From positions 62,001-126,000 of the forward strand of contig NZ_WEHZ01000003.1 in NCBI RefSeq assembly GCF_012641745.1: 64,000 nt of DNA. Reading direction: 5' to 3'. Position 1 is the first letter of the stretch. The number at the start of each line of letters is the position of its first letter. This stretch comes from Pseudoalteromonas peptidolytica (GTDB lineage Bacteria; Pseudomonadota; Gammaproteobacteria; Enterobacterales; Alteromonadaceae). The notes below the pieces were generated by a model. It ran no database searches. It saw only the letters and a list, made by a program, of their open reading frames with translations, and was not told the origin of the DNA. Below are positions 18,593-27,377 of the stretch, one piece after another. The translations under genes and the position numbers were made by a program.

Positions 18593-19813
18593 TTAAGCGA
18601 CATGGTCGCCAGTAGCATTTGAACGACTACAAGACAGAATGCTTTCTTTTATTGCATTACCAACAAATTCAATATCTTCCTGTGAGCACACAAGGGCAAT
18701 ACGGATGTAATTTTGGTAATCATTTACTGCATCAGCACTGATGGCAAGGTAATGCCCCGGTAAGGCTTTGATACCAAAATGCTGGTATAAGTGCCCACAG
18801 ATCTGCTCTGAAGGACAGCCAGTATCAAGCCACAGATAAAATCCGCCTTGCGGTACTTGATAACTGGGTAGTGCTTCAAGGTACTGTGTTAACGCCGTGA
18901 ATTTTTTGGAATAAGTTTGGCGATTTTTGCATACGTGCTCCTCATCAGACCATGCAGCCTGTGAAGCGCTTAGTTGAATAGAAGACAAAGAAACACCATG
19001 ATAATTTCTATATGCCTGAAGTTTCTTTATTAACGTTTGATCTCCTGCCATAAAACCCGATCTTAACCCCGGTAATCCGGAGCGCTTTGACAAGCTGTGG
19101 ACAGCGAGGCAATTGTCAAAGTGGATATTTCCCATCGCAACACAAGCTTCAAGTATTCCTGTCGGGGCATAAGGTTCAATATAAATCTCGCTGTAGCACT
19201 CATCAGCAACAAGGATAAATTGGTGTTCCTTTGCAAGCTCAATCAACCTTATCCACTGTTTAAGTGGAAGTACCTCACCCGTTGGATTGTTTGGAGAGCA
19301 GACAAACATCAAGTCTATTTGCGACCAGTCAGTGAAAGTGTCCGATGCGTCTGCTGTCAGTTGATGAAGTTGCTTGTGCGTAATGCTTTTTACTCTTGCC
19401 CCTATATTTTCAGCGCTGGCTAAGTAAATCGGATAGCCTGGGTCTGGCATCGCAATTGTTACCTGCTCTCCTTGTTGCAGCTGCCGGTTAAAAAGCGCGA
19501 TTGGTAGCATGAAGATCCCTTCCCTACTGCCAGCCAAAATAGCAATTTGCTCAGGCGAAATACTAAAATCACGACTACTGCCATATCTAGATTGCAGCCA
19601 ACGGGAAATAGTAGTTTGCAACTCATATTGCAGCGATGCTCTGGGATACAACGCTAAATCACTATATCCCGCAGGGATTGTAGACAACACTTTTTTGTCA
19701 AGCGCTACATTAGGCTCACCAATACTTAAGTCTAGTTCCGGCTTATTTGGGGAGCTGCCGCTAAGAAGGGCGCTAAGTCTAGATTGTGGGTATAAACGTT
19801 CAGCAAAATGCAT
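18593..19813 (-). CDS. Class I/II aminotransferase resembling DapC
   Basis: A 406-residue fold-type I PLP enzyme. It has LSIGEPN, the cofactor segments PDPGYPIY and SPNNPTG (about 173-179), Asp204 in ADECYSEIY, and the PLP lysine Lys243 in HSLSKRSGLPGLRSGF. The YSEIY and SLSKRS...PGLRSGF blocks recall N-succinyl-diaminopimelate aminotransferase (DapC). The operon context suggests it acts on a 2-oxo acid or aldehyde in a dedicated pathway rather than in lysine synthesis. It starts 13 bases after the SHMT-like gene ends. Confidence 0.75.
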   Translation of the reverse strand: MHFAERLYPQSRLSALLSGSSPNKPELDLSIGEPNVALDKKVLSTIPAGYSDLALYPRASLQYELQTTISRWLQSRYGSSRDFSISPEQIAILAGSREGIFMLPIALFNRQLQQGEQVTIAMPDPGYPIYLASAENIGARVKSITHKQLHQLTADASDTFTDWSQIDLMFVCSPNNPTGEVLPLKQWIRLIELAKEHQFILVADECYSEIYIEPYAPTGILEACVAMGNIHFDNCLAVHSLSKRSGLPGLRSGFMAGDQTLIKKLQAYRNYHGVSLSSIQLSASQAAWSDEEHVCKNRQTYSKKFTALTQYLEALPSYQVPQGGFYLWLDTGCPSEQICGHLYQHFGIKALPGHYLAISADAVNDYQNYIRIALVCSQEDIEFVGNAIKESILSCSRSNATGDHVA

Positions 19814-19826
19814 GCCTTTGCCTCCC

Positions 19827-21002
19827 TTACATCACAATCTCACGGTGGCTTTCTACTAAAGCATTCACCTTTTGTTTAGCTTCTGGAATGACTGGCTGGT
19901 CGCTTTGGACTATGTCACACATAAGCTGCGCCACTTCTGTACTGTCTTGCTCTGTAAAGCCAAGTCGAGTGATTTCTGCAGTACCGACCCGCATAAATCC
20001 ATCACAAAAGATCCCATGAGCCTTCAGTTTATCTCTATACTGCAATCCCTGATCTTTATCCAAAAGAGGAAGTACCTGATGACAATACGTTGAGTGCGAG
20101 AAGTCTGAGTTGCGCTCTCCCCTAAGTACAATGCCATTACTAGAGAATACACGGGCAAAGCATCTGGCATTTTCCACGACTTGTTTAGCATATTGTTGCC
20201 ACGGTACTTCATCTAGAGTAAGTCCCAAAGCAGCAATACGAGCCAAGTGTGGATTACAAACCATTGTCGGCCCATTTAAAGGCGTGAAGTTTGATACTAA
20301 TTCAATCTTAAAATGTAACGACTCAGAGTTAGTGACTATGATCCCCCCCTGAGGACCTGGAAAAGTTTTATGTGTTGAGCCAAATAAGATGTCTGCACCT
20401 TCGTCTAGCGGATTTTGATATTGCCCACCAGCAATAAGTCCTAAACTATGTGAGCCATCGTAAGCAACAACACCACCATAACTATGAACAATTTCACTTA
20501 TTTCTCGCACAGGCATTGGCACCATGAAGATCGATGCCCCAAGCACAACTAGCTTAGGTTGCTCTTTGAGTAATAGCTCAATACATGCAGCTCTATCCAA
20601 CTGCCACTGCGCATCATCAAATACAAGCGGCAAAGAGTGACGATGAAAAACTTCATATTGGAAAGGATATCCGCCACCTGGAAAAAAAGGGGGAACCCGA
20701 GCCACCTTATCACCAGGCTCCGTCAATGCAAAAATAACCGCCATTAAACTATTACTACCTGAAGTTGGGGAAATATTTGCGAATTTGGCAGAAAAAACCG
20801 ACTTAGTTTTCTCAATAGTAAGACGGGTTATCTCCTGCGAGATATCCGTACCTGCGTAGAAAGGAGCGGCATACCTTGATGCCAGATCATTTGATAACAG
20901 CTCAGATACTGGATCAGAGAGCCTATTTTCACTCACAATTAAATTAATAGCTTGGCGACGACACTGCTGGTGTGCATTAGCTAGTTCGATAATAGTATTC
21001 AT
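19827..21002 (-). CDS. SHMT-like PLP enzyme lacking the folate-site segment
   Basis: About 391 residues with the serine hydroxymethyltransferase fold. It has LIVSENRLS, the PLP-binding Asp182 and His185 (YDGSHSLGL), the PLP lysine Lys212 (GSTHKTFPGPQGG) and the substrate-carboxylate Arg (MRVGTAEITRLGF). The segment that in true SHMT carries catalytic Glu57 and the Tyr pair (YAEGYPGKRYYGG) is reduced to YAAPFYAGTD. The one-carbon, folate-dependent reaction is therefore unlikely; an aldolase or transaldolase role on beta-hydroxy amino acids is possible. The start is one of three in-frame ATGs, and the third has the best-spaced GGGA. It is the first gene of the operon. Confidence 0.72.
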   Translation of the reverse strand: MNTIIELANAHQQCRRQAINLIVSENRLSDPVSELLSNDLASRYAAPFYAGTDISQEITRLTIEKTKSVFSAKFANISPTSGSNSLMAVIFALTEPGDKVARVPPFFPGGGYPFQYEVFHRHSLPLVFDDAQWQLDRAACIELLLKEQPKLVVLGASIFMVPMPVREISEIVHSYGGVVAYDGSHSLGLIAGGQYQNPLDEGADILFGSTHKTFPGPQGGIIVTNSESLHFKIELVSNFTPLNGPTMVCNPHLARIAALGLTLDEVPWQQYAKQVVENARCFARVFSSNGIVLRGERNSDFSHSTYCHQVLPLLDKDQGLQYRDKLKAHGIFCDGFMRVGTAEITRLGFTEQDSTEVAQLMCDIVQSDQPVIPEAKQKVNALVESHREIVM

Positions 21003-21248
21003 CCTCATTCCCATTTAAAATTTAGAACAAATAAATACTAGCTAACAAAGTGTTTAAAAGTTAATTACATGGTATTACACTGCATTACGTTGCTCGCTAC
21101 GCTCATGAAGAAAGCACAACAAAGCCATACTGGGTGATAGGAAGGGAAAAATAAACTGATTAATTGACAATATGATAGTACGAAAGGGAGCTTAAACTAT
21201 TGCATTTTTAACAAAAGTACTCACTCCGCCACCGTAATGAAAAATATG
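21003..21248. other. Intergenic region upstream of the SHMT-like operon
   Basis: About 245 AT-rich bases between the HU-like gene and the first gene of the four-gene operon, both on the minus strand. It must hold the operon promoter unless transcription reads through from the HU-like gene. I see no convincing -35/-10 pair, no T-rich terminator hairpin and no repeat. Confidence 0.4.
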
Positions 21249-21521
21249 CTACTGGATTTGGCTTTTTAATATTTTTGCCGGCTTGAAAAGGATTTTATTC
21301 TGACCTTCGATGGTAATTGTTTCCCCTGTTTGTGGGTTTCGCCCTTGCTTAGCTGGATGATAGCTCAATGAGAAGGTACCAAGGCCATTTATTTGCATCT
21401 GATCCCCTTCTGACAAACGCTTTTTAGTCACTTGCAAAATGACGCTCAACGCTGCTTGTGAATCTTTCTTTGTTAATCCACTTAACTTCGCCATTTTTGT
21501 AACTAAGCCGCTTTTATTCAT
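21249..21521 (-). CDS. HU/IHF-family DNA-binding protein
   Basis: A 90-residue histone-like protein. It has the HU N-terminal helices (NKSGLVTKMAKLSGLTKKDSQAAL), the GDQMQINGLGTFSL strand, and the arm with the conserved KQGRNPQTGETITIEG proline-containing loop. It bends DNA as a dimer. It is divergent enough from housekeeping HU to be a paralogue, as is common in marine gammaproteobacteria. It is adjacent to and upstream of the accessory operon, but separated by about 240 bases. Confidence 0.9.
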   Translation of the reverse strand: MNKSGLVTKMAKLSGLTKKDSQAALSVILQVTKKRLSEGDQMQINGLGTFSLSYHPAKQGRNPQTGETITIEGQNKILFKPAKILKSQIQ

Positions 21522-21643
21522 GCAAATACCTCTGAACTATTCAATAAGCGGTGCAGGCTATGAGTTTCGTCGATGAAAGTCAATATTGATGTTCTAGTCG
21601 TAACTTGGTAAAACCTAAGCAATCAATTTAGTTAGGATCGCGA

Positions 21644-22213
21644 ATGTCATTTTTAATTGAATATCTACCGCTTATTCTCTTTTTCACTGTCTATAAATTT
21701 GTTGACATTTTTTGGGCAACTGGGGTGTTAATCGTAGCCTCTCTTATTCAAGTTACGCATCAATATTTTACCAAAGGTGAAGTTGCTAAACGTCACTGGA
21801 TTTTCCTAGCGATAGCCATCATTTTGGGCGGGATGACGATTTTATTCCACGACGAACAATTTATAAAGTGGAAGGCCACCATTGTGTACGCTATTTTGGG
21901 GAGCGCGTTGATAGTTTCTAAGTACCTGTTTAACAAAAACTTAGTAAAAACGGCGCTTGAAGGCGTATTGAGTTCTGTTGCAGAAAAAGAACAAAACCAA
22001 AACAAAATTACCCTACCAGAAAAGGACTGCGATCAACTAAACCTATTTTGGTCGGTGTTATTTTTCTTTATTGCTGCGCTAAATATTTACGTGGCTTATA
22101 ATTTTTCGCTCGACTTTTGGGTAAACTTTAAAGTTTTCGGACTTATTGGGTTAACCTTTGTCGCTTTGCTTTTCACGATGTTTAAAATCCAAAAGTATTT
22201 ACCAGAAGACTAG
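21644..22213 (+). CDS. yciB: YciB, inner-membrane intracellular septation protein A
   Basis: A 189-residue protein with five to six hydrophobic segments. It begins with the family signature (EYLPLILFFTVYKFVDIFWATG) and contains FIKWKATIVYAILGSALI and WSVLFFFIAALNIYVAY. YciB interacts with the elongation and division machinery and helps envelope integrity. Its location near trp matches enterobacteria. Relative to E. coli there is a longer charged loop, KEQNQNKITLPEKD, between membrane segments. Confidence 0.9.
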   Translation: MSFLIEYLPLILFFTVYKFVDIFWATGVLIVASLIQVTHQYFTKGEVAKRHWIFLAIAIILGGMTILFHDEQFIKWKATIVYAILGSALIVSKYLFNKNLVKTALEGVLSSVAEKEQNQNKITLPEKDCDQLNLFWSVLFFFIAALNIYVAYNFSLDFWVNFKVFGLIGLTFVALLFTMFKIQKYLPED

Positions 22214-22311
22214 TCTCCCGCAACACTCGGTTTCTTTCTAGCTGCTATAGTTATCATCAAACAGATAGCTATAGCTGCACTGTGCTGCAGCATACTTTTG
22301 GGGAAACCGCT

Positions 22312-22953
22312 GTGAATGCTAGCCAATATCGTTGGTGTGAACTTATATTTATCTTTTTTATCCTACCGATTATTGCATATCAATTCCGTGCCCACTTAAG
22401 CAATTGGCTGTTTCCTGCACTCATAATTTTAATGGCAGTTTGCACCCATTTGCTACTCACAGATCCCCACTTTAAACGCTTTAGACTTACTAGTTTAGGC
22501 CAATTCTCTACCGTAAAAAGGCGGCTCTTCACAACTTTCTTCGCTGGTGCAATGTTTTCAGCTATGCTGTATGGCCTAGTCAGTCAGGGCAACTGGTTTG
22601 TTTTACCATTGAACTCACCCGCAGACTGGCTGATGCTATTGATTGCCTACCCTATTCTTTCGGTATTGCCTCAAGAGCTTATTTTTCGGAGCTATTTTTT
22701 TCATCGCTATAAAAGAATTTTACCCAATAAGAACAACAGAGTGATACTAAGTGCGCTCGTATTTGCTTTAGCGCACTGTGTATACGACAACGTAATCGCA
22801 ATTTTTTTATCATTCGTTGGAGGGTTGCTTTTTGCTTATACATACGCGCACAGCCGTTCACTAGCCGTATGCGTATTAGAGCATAGTTTATGGGGGCTTT
22901 GGATGTTTACTATTGGGATTGGTCAATACTTGGATTCTGGAGTGAAGTTTTAG
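22312..22953 (+). CDS. CPBP-family intramembrane metalloprotease
   Basis: About 213 residues with several membrane segments and the CPBP (Abi, Rce1-like) motifs. The first motif, normally EExxxR, reads QELIFR. The second is FALAH and the third is EHSLWG. One Glu of motif 1 is replaced by Gln, but the second Glu and both His residues remain, so activity is possible. A GTG at 22312 after GGGGAAA is the preferred start; an upstream GTG at 22282 is also in frame. The substrate is unknown. Confidence 0.75.
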   Translation: MNASQYRWCELIFIFFILPIIAYQFRAHLSNWLFPALIILMAVCTHLLLTDPHFKRFRLTSLGQFSTVKRRLFTTFFAGAMFSAMLYGLVSQGNWFVLPLNSPADWLMLLIAYPILSVLPQELIFRSYFFHRYKRILPNKNNRVILSALVFALAHCVYDNVIAIFLSFVGGLLFAYTYAHSRSLAVCVLEHSLWGLWMFTIGIGQYLDSGVKF

Positions 22954-23013
22954 TGGGCGCTTAAATGACAGACGGAGCTTCGGATGGGAAGATTTTATTC
23001 TCACGTTGTGCAT

Positions 23014-23045
23014 TAGAAGCACTAGTTAACACACTAGTGCTTCTA
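23014..23045. terminator. Perfect 13-bp hairpin between convergent genes
   Basis: TAGAAGCACTAGT (23014-23026) pairs perfectly with 23033-23045 around a 6-base loop, between the convergent protease and transporter genes. Neither side has a T-run, so termination is inferred from position only. Confidence 0.4.
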
Positions 23046-23052
23046 GCGTAAA

Positions 23053-24477
23053 TTAAAAACCGAAGATACTCACTGCGAAGTACTTAGTTGCTACGGTATT
23101 GATAAAAATTGCCAGTAATATCACGGGAATAAATGTCTTCAAAGAGAAGTTAATATATTTCTCCGTAAAACTGCCAACATACCCTTCTGAGCCTTGTGCC
23201 AATTCCTCACTCAACCCAGATTGCTTCCATCGGTAAGTAACAAATAAACACACCATCAAGCCATTTAGTGGCAAAATCGTATCGTAAAATACGTCATATA
23301 CTAAATCGAAGAAGCTCTTTTGGGCATCGCCGTAGCTTATAAATTGCGTTAGCCAATCTACCATACCAAAAGACATTGTAGATAAAACAGTCAGTAAACC
23401 CGTAGTCAATGCCAATACAATTAACGCTTTTTTGCGAGAAATATTCTTTTCTTCCATCAACGTTGCTGTTGGTACTTCTACAATAGAGACTAAGGAAGTG
23501 ATAGCGGCAAAAAATACCAATAGGAAAAATATACCAGCAACAATCGATGCGCCAACATACCCAATATCCGACTGCAGGGCTAACAGCAGCTTAGGTAGAT
23601 AATCAAAAATCATTGATACCGAAGAGTCTGATAATTTACTTGGATCTGTGTTCGGGTTAAAACTAAAAATTGCAGGCAACACCATTAATCCAGCGATGAA
23701 GGCTACCAATGAATCTGTTACCGCAACCATCTTAGAGCTGCCGACTATGTCATCTTTCTTAGAAATGTAAGAGGCATAAGTGATCAGAATGCCCATCCCT
23801 AGAGACAATGAGAAAAAGGCCTGCGACAGCGCGCCATTTAATACACTGGCATTCATTTTTTCAAAGTTAGGAACGATATAATAACGAACACCGGCCATTG
23901 CATTGTCGAGCGTTAGTACATAAGCCACTAACCCAAGTAACATAACAAATAATGCTGGCATAAGCAGTTTTGCCGCTTTTTCTATCCCTTCCTTTACCCC
24001 GCCAACCAGAATAAGATTAACTATCACGCCCACAACCAACATATAGATAAACACATTGGTGTCGTTGATAAATGTGCCAAAATAATCAGGTGATGCCAAT
24101 ACATCAAGATTACCCATCGCCGTCTGTGCTAAAAAGCCGAAAATCCAAACCGTGATTACCATATAGAATACGGCGATCATAAACGGCGTGAGCACGGCAA
24201 GAAAACCTGCTACTGACCATTTTTTGTCATGGTTTGACAAAAGTTTGTAAGCACCAAAAGGATCTTTTTGTGCTTTTCTACCCATTGCCATTTCTGCCAT
24301 CATCACCGGCAAGCAAATAAACACCACAAACAGTGCATAGATTAGTAAAAACGCACCGCCACCATTTTTAGCCGCGGAGACTGGAAAGCCGACTAAGTTA
24401 CCAATACCAACAGCAGAACCTGCTGCTGCAAGGATAAAGCCCAGTCGCGAGCTAAAATGCTCTCGGTTTGCACTCAT
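23053..24477 (-). CDS. Sodium-dependent transporter, NSS/SNF family
   Basis: About 474 residues and 11-12 membrane helices of the LeuT fold. The N-terminus has the unwound helix 1 signature (AGSAVGIGNLVGFP) with GGGAFLLIYALFVVFICLPVMM next, both hallmarks of the neurotransmitter:sodium symporter family. It probably imports an amino acid or similar solute with sodium, fitting a marine host. The substrate cannot be read from the sequence. The ATG at 24477 follows AAGG by 9 bases. Confidence 0.88.
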   Translation of the reverse strand: MSANREHFSSRLGFILAAAGSAVGIGNLVGFPVSAAKNGGGAFLLIYALFVVFICLPVMMAEMAMGRKAQKDPFGAYKLLSNHDKKWSVAGFLAVLTPFMIAVFYMVITVWIFGFLAQTAMGNLDVLASPDYFGTFINDTNVFIYMLVVGVIVNLILVGGVKEGIEKAAKLLMPALFVMLLGLVAYVLTLDNAMAGVRYYIVPNFEKMNASVLNGALSQAFFSLSLGMGILITYASYISKKDDIVGSSKMVAVTDSLVAFIAGLMVLPAIFSFNPNTDPSKLSDSSVSMIFDYLPKLLLALQSDIGYVGASIVAGIFFLLVFFAAITSLVSIVEVPTATLMEEKNISRKKALIVLALTTGLLTVLSTMSFGMVDWLTQFISYGDAQKSFFDLVYDVFYDTILPLNGLMVCLFVTYRWKQSGLSEELAQGSEGYVGSFTEKYINFSLKTFIPVILLAIFINTVATKYFAVSIFGF

Positions 24478-24698
24478 TGCAATCAACCTTATTATTATTT
24501 TCTATAAATATCCGAAGGACTCTACCAGTCTAGTTGAGTGCTTTTCAAGTTTAAATGACCAATGAATGAAAAACTTTCTGTACATTTACTTTTGCACAAC
24601 CCACGTTTTATCATAAGATTGATAATCGTCGCTCAAAAGCCGACAAAATACGCGAAAATAACAATAATAACCTAGAAACTTATCGGGAACTAATACTT

Positions 24699-24998
24699 AT
24701 GCTCTACATGATTTATTCAACTGATGCTGAAGGCTCATTACAAAACCGCCTTGCAGCACGTCCAGCTCACCTTGCACGCCTTGAGATATTACAACAACAA
24801 GGACGATTATTCGCCGCAGGTCCTTTACCAGCTATAGATTCGGAAGACCCTGGTGAAGCTGGTTTTACCGGCTCTTTAGTCATCGCACAATTTGATAACT
24901 TAGAAGATGCGAAGCTTTGGGCAAGCGAAGATCCTTATATTGAAGCGGGTGTTTACACTCAAAGTATTGTCAAGCCCTACAAACGTGTTCTGCCATAA
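24699..24998 (+). CDS. yciI: YciI family protein
   Basis: A 99-residue ferredoxin-like fold protein. It starts [25 protein letters not shown] and contains the conserved His of RPAHLARL and the [21 protein letters not shown] loop. This closely matches E. coli YciI. The biochemical role is unknown; some relatives are chloromuconolactone-dehalogenase-like. It appears monocistronic. Confidence 0.92.
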   Translation: MLYMIYSTDAEGSLQNRLAARPAHLARLEILQQQGRLFAAGPLPAIDSEDPGEAGFTGSLVIAQFDNLEDAKLWASEDPYIEAGVYTQSIVKPYKRVLP

Positions 24999-25105
24999 TT
25001 GCTCATGTTCATTAAATTCAGCAAAGGTTAATTACAAAAACACTAAATTTGTTTGAGATTTATGAAGTTTATAAACTTAGTATCTATGAAACTGTGGAGC
25101 TTAAT

Positions 25106-25363
25106 ATGCGATTGCAACTCACTCTATTAGCGTTAATTTTGGCGTTCTGTTCGAGTGTAGCAGACGCAAATGACCACAATGACAAGAATAAAAAAACAAT
25201 TACGAAAAAAGAGGCTGTGTCTTTAGCGCTAGATAAATATGCGGGGCGAACACTTAAGATTTCGCAAGAAAGCCAGTTCTTTGTCGTGAGAATCCTCCAA
25301 CCCGATGGTCGAATTGTTGATATAAAAGTAAACAAGAAGACAGGTGAAGTAAATAAGGACTAA
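25106..25363 (+). CDS. Small secreted PepSY-domain protein
   Basis: An 85-residue protein with a signal peptide (MRLQLTLLALILAFCSSVADA) and one PepSY domain (about 35-85: KKEAVSLALDKYAG...IVDIKVNKKTGEV). PepSY proteins sit in the periplasm and often accompany PhoPQ-like systems, as here: the response regulator starts 2 bases later. It may modulate the neighbouring sensor. The ATG at 25106 is chosen because it begins the signal peptide. Confidence 0.82.
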   Translation: MRLQLTLLALILAFCSSVADANDHNDKNKKTITKKEAVSLALDKYAGRTLKISQESQFFVVRILQPDGRIVDIKVNKKTGEVNKD

Positions 25364-25365
25364 GA

Positions 25366-26040
25366 ATGCGTATTTTAGTAATTGAAGACGATATTCAGCT
25401 AGCAGAAAACCTGCGAAATGCATTAGAAAAAGAAAAATACAGCGTTGATTTATGTCACGATGGCGAATCTGGCTTGTTTCACCTAGAAGAATACCCACTA
25501 GACATGGCCGTCATTGATCTCGGCCTGCCTAAACTTGATGGTATTGAAATCATTCGAAGAGCCAGAGCTAACGGAGTTAAGATACCAATTTTAATTTTAA
25601 CAGCCCGAGATCGCTGGCAAGACAAAGTTGAAGGCTTAGATGCAGGTGCTGATGATTACCTGACTAAACCGTTTCATGTAGAGGAATTGATTGCGCGTTG
25701 TAATGCACTTATCAGGCGTAGCGCAGGTCAAGCAAATCCAGAAATTTGTATTGGTCCTATCAAAATTCATACACGCTCTCAGCAGGTTTGGGTAAATGAC
25801 AATGAACTATCGCTGACCGCCTATGAATATAAAGTGTTGGAATACCTCATGGTTAATCCGCAAAAGGTTATCTCAAAGTCTGAACTCACCGAGCATATTT
25901 ATGATCAAGACTTTGATTTGGACTCTAATGTTATCGAAGTATTCGTATTGCGACTGCGCAAAAAACTTGACCCAGATGGCACCCTTAATCCTGTAGAAAC
26001 CTTAAGAGGACGTGGATATAGGTTTAAAAACCAGTGGTAA
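25366..26040 (+). CDS. OmpR/PhoP-family response regulator
   Basis: 224 residues. The receiver domain (1-115) has the acidic pair ED at 7-9, phospho-acceptor Asp51 (VIDLGLPKLDG), the conserved Thr in ILTARD and Lys in LTKPF. The C-terminal winged helix (about 130-224) has LTAYEYKVLEYLM and NVIEVFVLRLRKKL. It is closest in style to PhoP/QseB. The gene overlaps its sensor kinase by 7 bases, so the two are co-translated. Confidence 0.92.
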   Translation: MRILVIEDDIQLAENLRNALEKEKYSVDLCHDGESGLFHLEEYPLDMAVIDLGLPKLDGIEIIRRARANGVKIPILILTARDRWQDKVEGLDAGADDYLTKPFHVEELIARCNALIRRSAGQANPEICIGPIKIHTRSQQVWVNDNELSLTAYEYKVLEYLMVNPQKVISKSELTEHIYDQDFDLDSNVIEVFVLRLRKKLDPDGTLNPVETLRGRGYRFKNQW

Positions 26041-27377
26041 ACAGTTCACAGATTTCACTTAAAATAAGGCAAGGTTTTATCCTTGTCTTTGTGCTAATTA
26101 TAGCCCTACCAGCATTGTTTTTCTCTGTTGGCAGAGCCTATTACGCGTCTTTGGTAGACGCCACAGAAAAAACGCTGGAAGCGCACTTATACTCGCTGAT
26201 ATCTGAAGTTGAGTTTGTTTCAGATGGACTTGAAATGCCGCGTAGTATACTTGCACCAGAATTAAGTCGCCTCAACTCAGATACTTACGCTCTAGTTTAT
26301 CAGGGACAATCTCTGGTTTGGTATTCTGAGTCGGCGGTTAACTTGTCAATATCACCTAACTTTTCAGATAACCAGGCTGGTGCCCCTGAATTTAAGCGAG
26401 TGGAATATGGTGGTGTTTTATTTTGGCAATTAAGTTTAACTGTCATTTTAGGTAACGCTGACCACTCTCAACAGGCAAGATTTGTTTTACTAAAAAAGAA
26501 TGATGCACTCATGGCGCTCATGTCAGGGTTTAGAAACACCCTAGTAAACTGGATGTTGGTTATGGGCATTGTGATTGCGGGGTTGATGGCATTTGGATTC
26601 GTTTGGAATGCCCGCCCCTTACAAAGGCTAGACAAAGAAATCAAAGAAATTGAGGCCGGTGAAAGAGACAAAATAACCGGCTCTTATCCAGTTGAGTTAC
26701 TCACCATCAAATCAGATTTGAATTTATTACTTGAGTCCCAAAAGCGACAAAAGGAACGGTATAGAGCCTCGTTAAGTGATCTAGCCCACGCATTAAAAAC
26801 GCCATTGGCAGTCATAAAGTCAAGCCCATTAGCTACGGATGCAGATGCTCAAGAGCAGCTCGACAGAATAAATGTGATGATCGAACATCAATTAAAGCGT
26901 GCAGCAACTGGTGCATCAGACACATGGAAAAAGCAGACATCTGTAAAACCTGTACTAGACTCAATACTTAATGCGATGTCAAAAGTATACCATGACAAAC
27001 ATATTTCATTTTCATCACAATGCGACGAAAACGCAGCTTTTCTTGGTGATAAAACTGACCTTATGGAGATCTTGGGGAATATTATTGATAATGCGTGTAA
27101 AGCATGTGACAACTTGGTCGATATAAATATTAGTGCGCCAAAAAAGCGCCTACTGTTAATCGAAATTGAAGACGATGGCCCAGGGATCCCCGAGCATCGC
27201 CGCTCAGAATTACTGACACGAGGTACAAGATTAGATACCTATGAGGCGGGTCATGGCGTAGGCATGGCTATCGTTTCAGATTTAGTTAAATCTTATCAAG
27301 GACTGATGCAAATAGGCACGTCGAAGCATGGCGGCGCAAAGTTCATAATAGAGTTTAACAATGACAAAAATAACTAG
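26034..27377 (+). CDS. PhoQ-like sensor histidine kinase
   Basis: 447 residues with a GTG start. A membrane helix at about 12-32 is followed by a periplasmic sensor of about 130 residues, a second helix at about 175-195 and a HAMP-like linker. The DHp helix has phospho-acceptor His252 in SDLAHALKTPLAV. The catalytic domain follows, with EILGNIIDNACKAC (N box), EDDGPGIP and GHGVGMAIV. The DLAHALKTPLAV segment resembles PhoQ. The ligand (divalent cation, peptide or pH) is not readable. It overlaps the next gene by 17 bases. Confidence 0.9.
   Translation: MVNSSQISLKIRQGFILVFVLIIALPALFFSVGRAYYASLVDATEKTLEAHLYSLISEVEFVSDGLEMPRSILAPELSRLNSDTYALVYQGQSLVWYSESAVNLSISPNFSDNQAGAPEFKRVEYGGVLFWQLSLTVILGNADHSQQARFVLLKKNDALMALMSGFRNTLVNWMLVMGIVIAGLMAFGFVWNARPLQRLDKEIKEIEAGERDKITGSYPVELLTIKSDLNLLLESQKRQKERYRASLSDLAHALKTPLAVIKSSPLATDADAQEQLDRINVMIEHQLKRAATGASDTWKKQTSVKPVLDSILNAMSKVYHDKHISFSSQCDENAAFLGDKTDLMEILGNIIDNACKACDNLVDINISAPKKRLLLIEIEDDGPGIPEHRRSELLTRGTRLDTYEAGHGVGMAIVSDLVKSYQGLMQIGTSKHGGAKFIIEFNNDKNN

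Noticed and set aside
18593..19813. Calling the aminotransferase true DapC of lysine biosynthesis
   Set aside because: Gammaproteobacteria normally use ArgD/DapC-type bifunctional enzymes elsewhere, and the operon context has no lysine genes; the resemblance is at motif level only.
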